The position numbers were made by a program, and so were the translations under genes. The notes below the pieces were generated by a model. The model did no database searches, had not been told where the DNA came from, and saw only the letters and a list, made by a program, of their open reading frames with translations. A stretch of DNA of 64,000 nucleotides from contig NZ_AKJE01000025.1 of NCBI RefSeq assembly GCF_000282495.1, positions 1 to 64,000 of the forward strand, read 5' to 3'. Shown in pieces: positions 45,516 to 53,610 of this stretch (its first letter is position 1; the number at the start of each line of letters is the position of its first letter). This DNA is from Pseudomonas sp. GM79 (GTDB taxonomy: Bacteria > Pseudomonadota > Gammaproteobacteria > Pseudomonadales > Pseudomonadaceae).

Positions 45516-46298
45516 ATGAAAAAGGTTCTGTTGTTTACCGCATTGGCGGCTGCCCTGACTGCGGGCCTGGCCCAGGCTGGCGAGAAACTGGTGGTTGCGG
45601 CGACGCCGATTCCACATGCCGAGATTCTTGAATTGATCAAGCCAACCCTCGCCAAAGAAGGCGTGGACCTGGAAATCAAAGTCTTCACCGACTACGTTCA
45701 GCCGAACGTGCAGGTCGACCAGAAGCGTCTGGACGCCAACTACTTCCAGACCCTGCCGTACCTGAAAAACTTCAACGAAGGCAAAAGCACTAACCTGGTG
45801 ACCGTGATCGGCGTGCATGTCGAACCCTTCGGCGGCTACTCGAAGAAAGTCAAAAGCCTGGCTGAGCTGAAAGACGGCGCAACCATCGCCATCCCGAACG
45901 AAGGCAGCAACAGTGGCCGTGCCCTGATCCTGCTGCAGAAGGCTGGCCTGATCGAGTTGAAAGACCCGAAGAACGCCGTGGCCACACCGAAAGACATCGC
46001 CAAGAACCCGCACAACTTCAAGTTCAAGGAACTGGAATCGGCCATGCTGCCGCGTGTTCTGGATCAGGTCGACCTGGACATGATCAACACCAACTACGCG
46101 CTGGACGCGGGTCTGAACCCGGCTAAAGATGCACTGGTGATCGAAGGTGCCGATTCGCCTTACGTGAACTTCCTGGTGGCGCGTCCAGACAACAAGGACA
46201 GCGTTGCCATCCAGAAACTGGCCAAGGCCCTGACCAGCCCGGAAGTGAAGGCATTCATCGCCAAGAAGTACAGCGGCGCGGTACTGCCGGCGTTCTGA
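45516..46298 (+). CDS. MetQ/NlpA-family substrate-binding protein (orphan)
   Basis: The 260-residue protein has a signal peptide cut after LAQA and the NlpA/MetQ fold (VVAATPIPHAEILELIKPTL, DYVQPNVQVDQKRLDANYFQTLPYL, IPNEGSNSGRALILLQKAGLI, INTNYALDAGL). It likely binds methionine or a related sulfur amino acid in the periplasm. It lacks a lipobox, so it should be soluble. No MetN/MetI genes adjoin; it ends at its own terminator, so it must use the MetNI encoded at 58457-60212 or another permease. It has no Cys and few Met. Confidence 0.9.
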   Translation: MKKVLLFTALAAALTAGLAQAGEKLVVAATPIPHAEILELIKPTLAKEGVDLEIKVFTDYVQPNVQVDQKRLDANYFQTLPYLKNFNEGKSTNLVTVIGVHVEPFGGYSKKVKSLAELKDGATIAIPNEGSNSGRALILLQKAGLIELKDPKNAVATPKDIAKNPHNFKFKELESAMLPRVLDQVDLDMINTNYALDAGLNPAKDALVIEGADSPYVNFLVARPDNKDSVAIQKLAKALTSPEVKAFIAKKYSGAVLPAF

Positions 46299-46330
46299 TT
46301 GGCCGCAGTCTCAAACCCCTTCAAGGTTTC

Positions 46331-46364
46331 AACGCCGACGGCTGATATAGCGTCGGCGTTTTTT
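46331..46364 (+). terminator. Rho-independent terminator
   Basis: AACGCCGACG pairs perfectly with CGTCGGCGTT around a 10-nt loop, followed by a T run, 32 bp after the MetQ-like gene. Confidence 0.92.
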
Positions 46365-46375
46365 ATTACGCCAAG

Positions 46376-46473
46376 ATCAAAAGATCGCAGCCTCGTTTCA
46401 CTCGACAGCTCCTACAGGGTGTACACCATCCCAATGTAGGAGCTGTCGAGTGAAACGAGGCTGCGATCTTTTG
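46376..46473. repeat. REP inverted pair (class B, long-stem variant)
   Basis: Reverse copy at 46376-46415 and forward copy at 46436-46473 have the normal outer parts of class B (CAAAAGATCGCAGCC and GTAGGAGCTG). The central segment is replaced by a longer one (TCGTTTCACTCGA / TCGAGTGAAACGA). Confidence 0.85.
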
Positions 46474-46483
46474 CTTTAAAGTT

Positions 46484-46579
46484 TCAGGCCACCCGCGCCT
46501 TCAGCGCCTTGCGCAACGCCACCAGCAATTTCACGATGTCTTGCGGATCCAGCCGCTGCGGCACGTTTACGTCAGCCAT
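46484..46579 (-). CDS. Candidate 31-residue small protein
   Basis: An ATG at 46579, preceded by AAGGAAGAG and four A residues, opens a 31-codon frame encoding an N-terminal ADVNVPQRLDPQDIVKLL and a basic helix (VALRKALKARV). The strong ribosome site, the amphipathic helix and the sensible stop argue for a real small ORF. I cannot name the family. It lies upstream of and divergent from the amino-acid transporter operon, with a 283-bp shared region. Confidence 0.55.
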   Translation of the reverse strand: MADVNVPQRLDPQDIVKLLVALRKALKARVA

Positions 46580-46737
46580 TTTTCTCTTCCTTGTGATGGT
46601 TCGGCCGGGGGGAGTCTGGCCAAAAGCTGTACGTCCTTGGAGGGGCTTTTTGAAAAAAAGATCCGTCCTACGGCTGAAAGAAAAATAGTCGTCTTCCCCA
46701 GTCTCGGCAAATCCGCAGGATAGTCTTTTGCGTGATA

Positions 46738-46786
46738 TCAATATGCTTTAACGGTATTTAAATTCTTCTTTTTATGCCTTTAAAGT
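46738..46786 (+). promoter_or_regulatory. AT-rich putative control region of the transporter operon
   Basis: This stretch before the first permease gene is strongly AT-rich (TATTTAAATTCTTC, TTTTTATGCCTTTAAAG), like the region upstream of oscA, and is the only such patch in the 283-bp gap. Control by CysB is a guess from composition and the sulfur context. The rest of the gap has no gene I can support. Confidence 0.35.
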
Positions 46787-46862
46787 CGGTTCCTGCCGGG
46801 TGGTTATCCACTGCCCATGGACTGCGCCATCGTCGCTTACCGAGCGGCGTACAGGATGTTCA

Positions 46863-47528
46863 ATGATCTTCGATTACGCTTTTATCCTCAGCACTCTGCC
46901 GACGTTTCTCAAAGCCGTGGGCGTGACGCTGCAGGTCGGCTTTATCGCCATCGGCACTTCGTTGCTGGTGGCGCTGATCAACGCGACGATTCTGGTGTTT
47001 CGCACCCCCTACCTTCAACGCCTGGTCGGGCTGTATGTGGAACTGGCACGCAACACGCCACTGCTGATTCAGTTGTTCTTCGTCTACTTCGCCTTACCGG
47101 CGCTGGGCATAAAAGTCTCGGGCTTCGCGGCGGCAATCATCACCATGACTTTCCTTGGCGGTGCCTACCTCACCGAAGTCCTGCGTGCCGGCGTGGATGC
47201 GGTGCCCCAGGCGCAACTTGAGTCCGGCCGCTCCATCGGCTTGTCCCACGATCAATTGCTGCGCTACGTGATCCTGCCGCAGGCCGGCATTCTCAGCCTG
47301 CCGTCGCTGTTCGCCAATTTCATTTTCCTGCTCAAGGAAACCACCGTGGTCTCGGCGGTGGCGGTGCCGGAGATTCTCTACACCACCAAAAGCTACATCG
47401 CGCTCTACTACAAAACCTACGAAATGCTCGCCGTGCTGACGCTGATTTGCGTGCTGCTGTTTTTGCCGTTGTCGCTGCTGCTCAGCCGTCTGGAAAGGAG
47501 GCTCCAGCATGGCCAGTTCGGGTCTTGA
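46863..47528 (+). CDS. Polar amino-acid ABC transporter permease 1
   Basis: The 221-residue HisM-type permease has about five membrane helices and the EAA loop QAQLESGRSIGLSHDQLLRYVILPQA. The start at 46863 follows AGGATG. It overlaps the next permease gene by 20 bp. Together with the next three genes it forms a complete amino-acid uptake system; the sulfur-gene neighbourhood makes cystine or another sulfur amino acid a likely substrate, but the specificity is not readable here. Confidence 0.9.
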   Translation: MIFDYAFILSTLPTFLKAVGVTLQVGFIAIGTSLLVALINATILVFRTPYLQRLVGLYVELARNTPLLIQLFFVYFALPALGIKVSGFAAAIITMTFLGGAYLTEVLRAGVDAVPQAQLESGRSIGLSHDQLLRYVILPQAGILSLPSLFANFIFLLKETTVVSAVAVPEILYTTKSYIALYYKTYEMLAVLTLICVLLFLPLSLLLSRLERRLQHGQFGS

Positions 47529-48168
47529 GTTGCTCTGGGTGTCGTTGCCGCAACTGGGCAAAGGCGCTGCGCAAACCCTGTCGATCTCTTTTTTGAGCAT
47601 CGTCATCAGCACCGTGGGCGGCGTGCTCTACGGCGTGATGCGAACGCTGAATTCGAAATGGCTGAACGCGGTTCTGCGGGTCTATCTGGAGCTGTTCCGG
47701 GCAATCCCGGTGCTGGTCTGGCTGTATTTGCTGTTCTTCGGCTTGCCGATCTTTTTTGGGCTGAGCCTTCCGAGCTTTTGGTGCGCGGTGCTGGTGTTGT
47801 CGCTGTGGGGCGCCAGCGAAGTCGGTGAAGTGGTGCGCGGCGCGTTGCATTCGTTGCCGCGCGGCCAGCGTGAGGCCGGGCTGTCGATTGGCCTGGATGG
47901 CCCGCAACTCTACGGCTACGTGCTGCTACCTCAAGCGCTGAAACGCATGACGCCGCCAACCATCAACGTCTACACGCGCATCATCAAGACCAGTTCCCTG
48001 GCGGTGCTGATCGGCGTGGTGGATGTGATCAAGGTCGGCCAACAGATCATCGAACGCACCTACGAATCGGTGCTGATCTACGGCGCGCTGTTTCTGTTCT
48101 TCTTTTTCATTTGCTACCCGCTGTCGGCCGCTTCACGCGTGCTGGAGCGGCGCTGGACGCAAGCATGA
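47509..48168 (+). CDS. Polar amino-acid ABC transporter permease 2
   Basis: The 219-residue permease has the EAA loop RGQREAGLSIGLDGPQLYGYVLLPQA and the conserved LFRAIPVLVWLYLLFFGLP helix. The ATG at 47509 lies 8 nt after GGAGG. It forms a heterodimer with the previous permease and overlaps the ATPase gene by ATGA. Confidence 0.92.
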   Translation: MASSGLELLWVSLPQLGKGAAQTLSISFLSIVISTVGGVLYGVMRTLNSKWLNAVLRVYLELFRAIPVLVWLYLLFFGLPIFFGLSLPSFWCAVLVLSLWGASEVGEVVRGALHSLPRGQREAGLSIGLDGPQLYGYVLLPQALKRMTPPTINVYTRIIKTSSLAVLIGVVDVIKVGQQIIERTYESVLIYGALFLFFFFICYPLSAASRVLERRWTQA

Positions 48169-48947
48169 GTGCATTGATCGAGTTCAAGGGTTTCAACAAG
48201 TTTTTCGGCGAGCAGCAGGTGCTCGACGGCATCGACCTGCAGGTGAAACCGGGCGAGGTGATCGTCATCCTCGGCCCCAGCGGCTGTGGCAAAAGCACCT
48301 TGCTGCGCTGCCTCAACGGCCTGGAAGTCGCGCATAGCGGCAGCTTGAATTTTGCCGGGCGCGAGTTGCTGGACAAGGGCACCGACTGGCGCGAAGTGCG
48401 TCAGCAGATCGGCATGGTGTTCCAGAGCTATCACCTGTTCCCGCACATGAGCGTGCTCGACAATCTGTTGCTCGGCCCGCTCAAGGTACAGAAGCGCGAA
48501 CGCCGTGAAGCCCGCGCGCAGGCCGAGGCCTTGCTGGAGCGCGTGGGTCTTTTGGACAAGCGCGACGCCTTCCCGCGCCAGCTCTCCGGCGGCCAGCAGC
48601 AACGCATCGCCATCGTCCGTTCGCTGTGCATGAACCCCAAGGTTATGCTCTTCGACGAAGTCACCGCGGCCCTCGATCCGGAAATGGTCAAGGAAGTGCT
48701 GGAAGTGATTCAGGGCCTGGCCCGCGAGGGCATGACCCTGCTGATCGTCACCCACGAAATGGCCTTCGCCCGTGCGGTGGCCGACCGCATCGTGTTCATG
48801 GACGCCGGGCGCATCCTTGAACAACACCCCCCCGAGATTTTCTTTACGAACCCGCAAACCGCACGAGCGCAGCAGTTCCTGGAGAAGTTCTCCTACGTCG
48901 CCGCACTACCCAAAACGACTCAAACAAAGGAACTGGAACTGTCATGA
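48165..48947 (+). CDS. Amino-acid ABC transporter ATPase
   Basis: The ATG at 48165 overlaps the previous stop. The 260-residue GlnQ-type ATPase shows Walker A GPSGCGKST, Q loop MVFQSYHLFPH, signature LSGGQQQR, Walker B VMLFDEVTAALDPE and H loop VTHEMAFAR. It energises the two permeases encoded just upstream. Confidence 0.95.
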   Translation: MSALIEFKGFNKFFGEQQVLDGIDLQVKPGEVIVILGPSGCGKSTLLRCLNGLEVAHSGSLNFAGRELLDKGTDWREVRQQIGMVFQSYHLFPHMSVLDNLLLGPLKVQKRERREARAQAEALLERVGLLDKRDAFPRQLSGGQQQRIAIVRSLCMNPKVMLFDEVTAALDPEMVKEVLEVIQGLAREGMTLLIVTHEMAFARAVADRIVFMDAGRILEQHPPEIFFTNPQTARAQQFLEKFSYVAALPKTTQTKELELS

Positions 48948-49825
48948 AAACTGCCAAGTCTTCTCTGCTGCTGCTCCCGCTGTTCGGCCTGGCGCTGCTG
49001 GCCGGCTGCAACAAAACCGAAGAACCGACGAAGCCGAAAGCCGCAAGCGTCAGCACCGCACCGGCCGGGTACCTGGAAAAAATCAAAGCCCGGGATAAGC
49101 TGATCGTCGGCGTCTTCACCGACAAGCCGCCGTTCGGTTTTGTCGATGAGGCCGGGCGCTACGTGGGGTTCGATACTGATATCGGTCGTCAATTCGCCAA
49201 GGATCTGTTGGGCGATGAGAACAAGGTCGAATTCGTTGCGGTGGAGCCGGCGAGCCGGATTCCGTTCCTGCAAAGCGACAAGGTCGACCTGATCCTGGCC
49301 AACATGACCGTCACCCCGGAGCGCAAGGACGCAGTGGACTTCACCAACCCGAACCTCAAGGTCGCGGTGCAGGCACTGGTACCGCAGGCGAGTTCGGTGA
49401 AGAACCTTGATGACCTGGCGACCCGCACCACCATCGTGACCACGGGCACCACGGCGGATATCTGGCTGACCAAGAATCATCCTGACTGGAAACTGCTGAA
49501 GTTCGAGAAAAACTCCGAGTCTTTGCAAGCCCTGGCCAATGGTCGCGGCGACGCTTATGCGCAGGACAACCTGGTGCTGTTCAGCTGGGCCAAGCAGAAC
49601 CCGGGTTACCGCGTGCTGGAGGAAAAACTGGGTGCTGAAGCACCGATCGCTCCGGCGGTGAAGAAGGGCAATATCGAACTGCGCGACTGGGTGAATGTGG
49701 AGTTGGCGAAGTTGGGTGAGGAGAAGTTTTTGCTCAAGCTGTACGACCAGTATGTGCGTAAAGAATTGAGCGATGACACCCAGCCTGAGAGCGTGATTGT
49801 CGAGGGTGGGAAGTGGCAGGGGTGA
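48944..49825 (+). CDS. Amino-acid-binding lipoprotein (SBP family 3)
   Basis: The gene overlaps the ATPase gene by ATGA. The 293-residue protein has a lipobox (LFGLALLAGC) and a type-3 solute-binding domain (KLIVGVFTDKPPFGFVDEAGRYVGFDTDIGRQFA, ANMTVTPERKDAVDFTNP, TTGTTADIWL). It is the membrane-tethered binding protein of this transporter; the family includes cystine, glutamate and glutamine binders. Confidence 0.93.
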   Translation: MKTAKSSLLLLPLFGLALLAGCNKTEEPTKPKAASVSTAPAGYLEKIKARDKLIVGVFTDKPPFGFVDEAGRYVGFDTDIGRQFAKDLLGDENKVEFVAVEPASRIPFLQSDKVDLILANMTVTPERKDAVDFTNPNLKVAVQALVPQASSVKNLDDLATRTTIVTTGTTADIWLTKNHPDWKLLKFEKNSESLQALANGRGDAYAQDNLVLFSWAKQNPGYRVLEEKLGAEAPIAPAVKKGNIELRDWVNVELAKLGEEKFLLKLYDQYVRKELSDDTQPESVIVEGGKWQG

Positions 49826-49858
49826 TTCTTCAAGTTCTGTGTTGACCCGCCTGCCGTC

Positions 49859-49951
49859 TTCGCGAGCAAGCCCGCTCCCACACTCGATTTTCAGTGGACA
49901 CAAGACTTGTGTCCGTCCCCGATCAAATGTGGGAGCGGGCTTGCTCGCGAA
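49859..49951. repeat. REP inverted pair (class A)
   Basis: Reverse copy 49859-49881 and forward copy 49929-49951 lie between the convergent transporter and ATPase genes. Confidence 0.88.
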
Positions 49952-49968
49952 GCTTTTTCAGACGCTGA

Positions 49969-51138
49969 TCAATCCGGCCAATACCACGCCGGCTCATCCA
50001 GCATCCGCTGCCCGACCATCCCGGTCTGGCCGAAATTCTTCTCCAGCACAATGCAATTGCATTCCGGGTCTTGCTGCAGCGCCGAGATCAACCGCCGCGC
50101 ATGGGACACCACCCAAACCTGACACTGTTCGGACGCTCGAATAATCAAGCGTGCCAACGCCGGCAGCAGGTCTGGATGCAGACTGGTTTCCGGCTCATTC
50201 AACACCATCAACGTCGGCGGCCGAGGAGTCAGCAATGCCGCAACCAGCAACAAATAGCGCAACGTCCCATCCGATAACTCGGCGGCGGACAACGGCCGCA
50301 ACAATCCTTCCTGATAAAACTCGATCGCAAACCGTCCGCCCTGCAGCGGCGCGATGTTCAACGTTGCACCGGGGAATGCATCGCTGATCGCTGCCTGCAA
50401 CGCTTCGGGATCGCCGATTTCGCGGATGGTCTGTAACGCTGCGGCGAGGTCGCGACCGTCGTGGTGCAACACTGGCGTGCGGGTGCCCAGTTGCGGTTGG
50501 CGCACTGGCGCGTCGGCGTCGCTGCGAAAGTGGTCGTAGAAGCGCCAGCGGCGGATGAACTCACGCAGCTGCAAGACTTCCGGCGAGGTGCGCAAGCTAC
50601 CGACCTGATCGAACAGGCTGTCGAAGTTCGGCGTGTGCTGCGCCAGTACTTCCCAGCCGCGACCGACCCGAGCGCGGATCATCGGGCCGTCGCGATCCAC
50701 CAGCAGGCTGGCCGGGCGATAGAACGGCCCGGACCAGATGCATTCCTTTTTGATTTCCGGGTCGAGGGAAAAGTACGTCACATGATCTGGCAGCGGCATG
50801 GGTAGCCCCAGCGCGATCGCATAACTGAAATCATCACCGGCAAAGCCCAGACGCAAACGCTTGGGTGACTGGCGCACGCTTGCCTCGACCGGCACTTCGC
50901 CGTTACGCATACGCCGGCTGATGTTTTCCGGCCCGGCCCAGAATGTCGAATCCAGCCCACCCTCGCGGGCCAACGCATTGACCACGCCACCTTGAGCGGT
51001 TTCCGCCAGCAGGCGCAAGGCGCGGTAGAGGTTGGACTTGCCGCTGCCGTTGGGGCCGGTGATCAGGTTCAACCGGCCAAGCGGAATCACCAATTTATTG
51101 ATCGAGCGGTAATTGGCCACCGCGAGGGTTTTGAGCAT
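49969..51138 (-). CDS. RecF/OLD-like AAA ATPase
   Basis: The ATG at 51138 follows AGGAAG. The 389-residue ABC-type ATPase of the AAA_21 kind has NLITGPNGSGKSNLYRAL near the N terminus, the signature-like ELSDGTLRYLLL, Walker B TLMVLNEPETSLHPDLLPAL and a following His in VVSHARRL. There is no TOPRIM nuclease domain and no partner gene. Such single ATPases occur both as housekeeping and defence proteins; the role is not determined. Confidence 0.87.
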   Translation of the reverse strand: MLKTLAVANYRSINKLVIPLGRLNLITGPNGSGKSNLYRALRLLAETAQGGVVNALAREGGLDSTFWAGPENISRRMRNGEVPVEASVRQSPKRLRLGFAGDDFSYAIALGLPMPLPDHVTYFSLDPEIKKECIWSGPFYRPASLLVDRDGPMIRARVGRGWEVLAQHTPNFDSLFDQVGSLRTSPEVLQLREFIRRWRFYDHFRSDADAPVRQPQLGTRTPVLHHDGRDLAAALQTIREIGDPEALQAAISDAFPGATLNIAPLQGGRFAIEFYQEGLLRPLSAAELSDGTLRYLLLVAALLTPRPPTLMVLNEPETSLHPDLLPALARLIIRASEQCQVWVVSHARRLISALQQDPECNCIVLEKNFGQTGMVGQRMLDEPAWYWPD

Positions 51139-51196
51139 GGGAAGCTTCCTGCTGCATGGTTCGTCATTCTGCCTTATTGTCGGCAACACAATGATC

Positions 51197-51333
51197 CCTG
51201 TGGCGAGCGAGCTTGCTCGCGCTGGGCTGCGAAGCGGCCCCAAAGCCATTCAATGAGGTGTGTCAGGTAGAACGAGATAGCAGGTGTTGCGTCTGCTGCG
51301 CAGTCGAACGGGAGCAAGCTCCCTCGCCACAGG
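51197..51333. repeat. REP inverted pair (third class)
   Basis: CTGTGGCGAGCGAGCTTGCT (from about 51198) and its inverse ending CTCCCTCGCCACAG (to about 51332) face each other. This class differs from classes A and B. It fills most of the 304-bp gap before the pump operon. Confidence 0.75.
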
Positions 51334-51442
51334 TAAGCCCCACGCCGCAAGGTGTGCAGCAACCCCGTGCAGACGTGGAACGCTGTTCTAAGCTCACAGT
51401 CGTATCGTCACTGGCAGGTTTGTACAACGCAAAGGAGTTTGC

Positions 51443-52546
51443 ATGGCAGGTCCCGGATTGAAATTCATGGTTGGCCTGAGCCTCATCGCCCTGCTGACCG
51501 CCTGTGGCGATAAAAAGCCCGTCGAGAAGGACCGCCCACGAGTCTTCGTGCAAGAGGTCAAGCCAACCGATTACGCCGCCGCAGTGACACTCACCGGCGA
51601 CGTCCAGGCGCGAGTGCAAACCGAGTTGTCGTTTCGTGTCGGCGGCAAGATCATCCAGCGCATGGTCGATGTCGGTGACCGGGTTTCGGCCAAACAAGTG
51701 CTGGCCAAGCTCGATCCCAAGGACCTGCAAACCAGCGTCGACTCTGCCCAGGCCCAGGTCGTTGCCGAACAGGCGCGGGTCAAACAAACCGCCGCCGCCT
51801 TCGTTCGCCAACAAAAACTCCTGCCCAAGGGCTACACCAGCCAGAGCGAATACGACTCCGCCCAAGCCGCCTTGCGCAGCAGTCAGAGCGCGCTGACCGC
51901 CGCTCAAGCGCAATTGGCCAACGCCCGTGATCAACTGAGCTACACCGCGTTGATTGCCGATGCGCCGGGGGTGATTACCGCGCGCCAGGCTGAAGTCGGC
52001 CAAGTAGTACAAGCCACAGTGCCGATTTTCAGCCTGGCCCGGGACGGCGAGCGTGACGCGGTGTTCAACGTGTACGAATCACTGCTGACTGAGCCGCCGG
52101 CGGATAGATCGATTGTGGTCAGCCTGCTCGACAACCCGAAAATCAAGACTACGGGCACCGTTCGGGAAGTCACGCCAGCCGTATCCGCGCAGACCGGCAC
52201 GGTGCAAGTCAAAGTCAGTCTCGACAGTCTTCCCGAGGGCATGCAGCTCGGATCGGTAGTGAGCGCCACCGCAAAACCGGTGGGCAAAACCGCAGTGGAG
52301 CTGCCTTGGGCGGCGCTGACCAAGAACCTCAGCGACCCGGCCGTGTGGCTGGTGGACGCCGAGGGCAGGGCGCAATTGCACACCGTCACCGTCGGCCGTT
52401 ACCTGACCGGCAAAGTCATTGTCAGCGCTGGCCTCAACGGGGGCGAAAAAGTCGTCACTGCGGGTGGCCAGTTACTGCATCCGGGTGTGCGCGTGGAGAT
52501 TGTCGAAAACACCTACCAGCCCTCAGCGACAGGAGCCCAGCCATGA
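51443..52546 (+). CDS. triA: RND efflux periplasmic adaptor lipoprotein 1, TriA-like
   Basis: The ATG follows AAGGAG. The 367-residue protein has a lipobox (LSLIALLTAC), split lipoyl/barrel-sandwich segments (VGGKIIQRMVDVGDRVSAKQVLAKLDP and its partner near IADAPGVITARQAEVGQVV), a coiled-coil hairpin and a beta-barrel domain. It overlaps a second adaptor gene by ATGA, then an RND pump. Two adaptors plus one pump is the arrangement of P. aeruginosa TriABC. The symbol is by that architecture and is moderately sure. Confidence 0.8.
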   Translation: MAGPGLKFMVGLSLIALLTACGDKKPVEKDRPRVFVQEVKPTDYAAAVTLTGDVQARVQTELSFRVGGKIIQRMVDVGDRVSAKQVLAKLDPKDLQTSVDSAQAQVVAEQARVKQTAAAFVRQQKLLPKGYTSQSEYDSAQAALRSSQSALTAAQAQLANARDQLSYTALIADAPGVITARQAEVGQVVQATVPIFSLARDGERDAVFNVYESLLTEPPADRSIVVSLLDNPKIKTTGTVREVTPAVSAQTGTVQVKVSLDSLPEGMQLGSVVSATAKPVGKTAVELPWAALTKNLSDPAVWLVDAEGRAQLHTVTVGRYLTGKVIVSAGLNGGEKVVTAGGQLLHPGVRVEIVENTYQPSATGAQP

Positions 52547-53610
52547 AGAGTCTGTTGCTGTTGTCCGCCGGTTTGTTGCTGGTCGCCTGCTCCAAGGAGG
52601 AAGCGCCGCCAGAACCGGTTCGGCCGGTGTTGTCTGTGGAAGTGAAGGCGCTCAATCAAGAAAACCTCGGCCGGTTTGCCGGCAGCATCCAGGCCCGTTA
52701 CGAAAGCAACGTCGGTTTCCGGGTGCCGGGGCGTATCGCCAGCCGTAACGTCGATGTTGGCGCAGAAGTCCAGAAGGGCGCGTTACTCGCGACCCTCGAC
52801 CCCACCGATCAGCAGAACCAGTTGCGCTCCGCCCAGGGTGATCTGGCGCGGGTTCAGGCGCAGCTCATCAACGCTCAGGCCAACGCCCGGCGTCAGCAGG
52901 AACTGTTCAATCGCGGGGTTGGCGCACAGGCGCAGCTGGACATCGCCCAGACCGACCTGAAAACCACCCAGGCGTCCCTCGATCAAGCCAGGGCTGCTGT
53001 CGATCAGGCACAGGACCAACTCAACTACGTTGAGCTGCGCGCCGATCACAAAGCCATCGTCACCGCGTGGAACGCCGAAGCCGGGCAAGTAGTCACGGCC
53101 GGCCAGCAAGTGGTGACCCTGGCGCAGCCGGACATCAAGGAAGCGGTGATCGACCTGCCCGATACCCTGGTCGATCAGTTGCCAGCCGACGTGGTGTTCC
53201 AGGTCGCCTCACAACTGGACCCGAGCATCACCAGCACCGCCATCGTGCGCGAGATCGAACCCCAGGCGCAAAGCGCGACCCGCACCCGTCGTGCCCGCCT
53301 GAGCCTGGCCGATACGCCGCCGGGCTTTCGCCTCGGCACGGCGATCAGCGTGACCCTCAGCTCCGCGATCAAGCCGCGCCTCGAACTGCCAGTGAGTGCG
53401 CTGCAGGAGGTCGATGGAAAACTGCGGATCTGGGTCGTTGATCCACAGACGCAAACCGTTTCGCCACGGGAGGTCAGCCTGATCAGCCGGACTGATGCCA
53501 CGGTGGTCCTGGCCAACGGCGTGAAAACCGGCGAGCGGGTGGTCAGCGCGGGCGTGAACAGCCTCAAACCGGGGCAGAAAGTGAAAATTGACGAGGGCAG
53601 CCCGCAATGA
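52543..53610 (+). CDS. triB: RND efflux periplasmic adaptor lipoprotein 2, TriB-like
   Basis: The ATG lies 7 nt after AGGAG and overlaps the triA stop. The 355-residue protein has a lipobox (LSAGLLLVAC), the lipoyl motif VGFRVPGRIASRNVDVGAEVQKGALLATLD and the matching half ADHKAIVTAWNAEAGQVV. It is homologous to, but clearly diverged from, the previous adaptor, so they are probably non-redundant subunits of one pump. Confidence 0.82.
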   Translation: MKSLLLLSAGLLLVACSKEEAPPEPVRPVLSVEVKALNQENLGRFAGSIQARYESNVGFRVPGRIASRNVDVGAEVQKGALLATLDPTDQQNQLRSAQGDLARVQAQLINAQANARRQQELFNRGVGAQAQLDIAQTDLKTTQASLDQARAAVDQAQDQLNYVELRADHKAIVTAWNAEAGQVVTAGQQVVTLAQPDIKEAVIDLPDTLVDQLPADVVFQVASQLDPSITSTAIVREIEPQAQSATRTRRARLSLADTPPGFRLGTAISVTLSSAIKPRLELPVSALQEVDGKLRIWVVDPQTQTVSPREVSLISRTDATVVLANGVKTGERVVSAGVNSLKPGQKVKIDEGSPQ

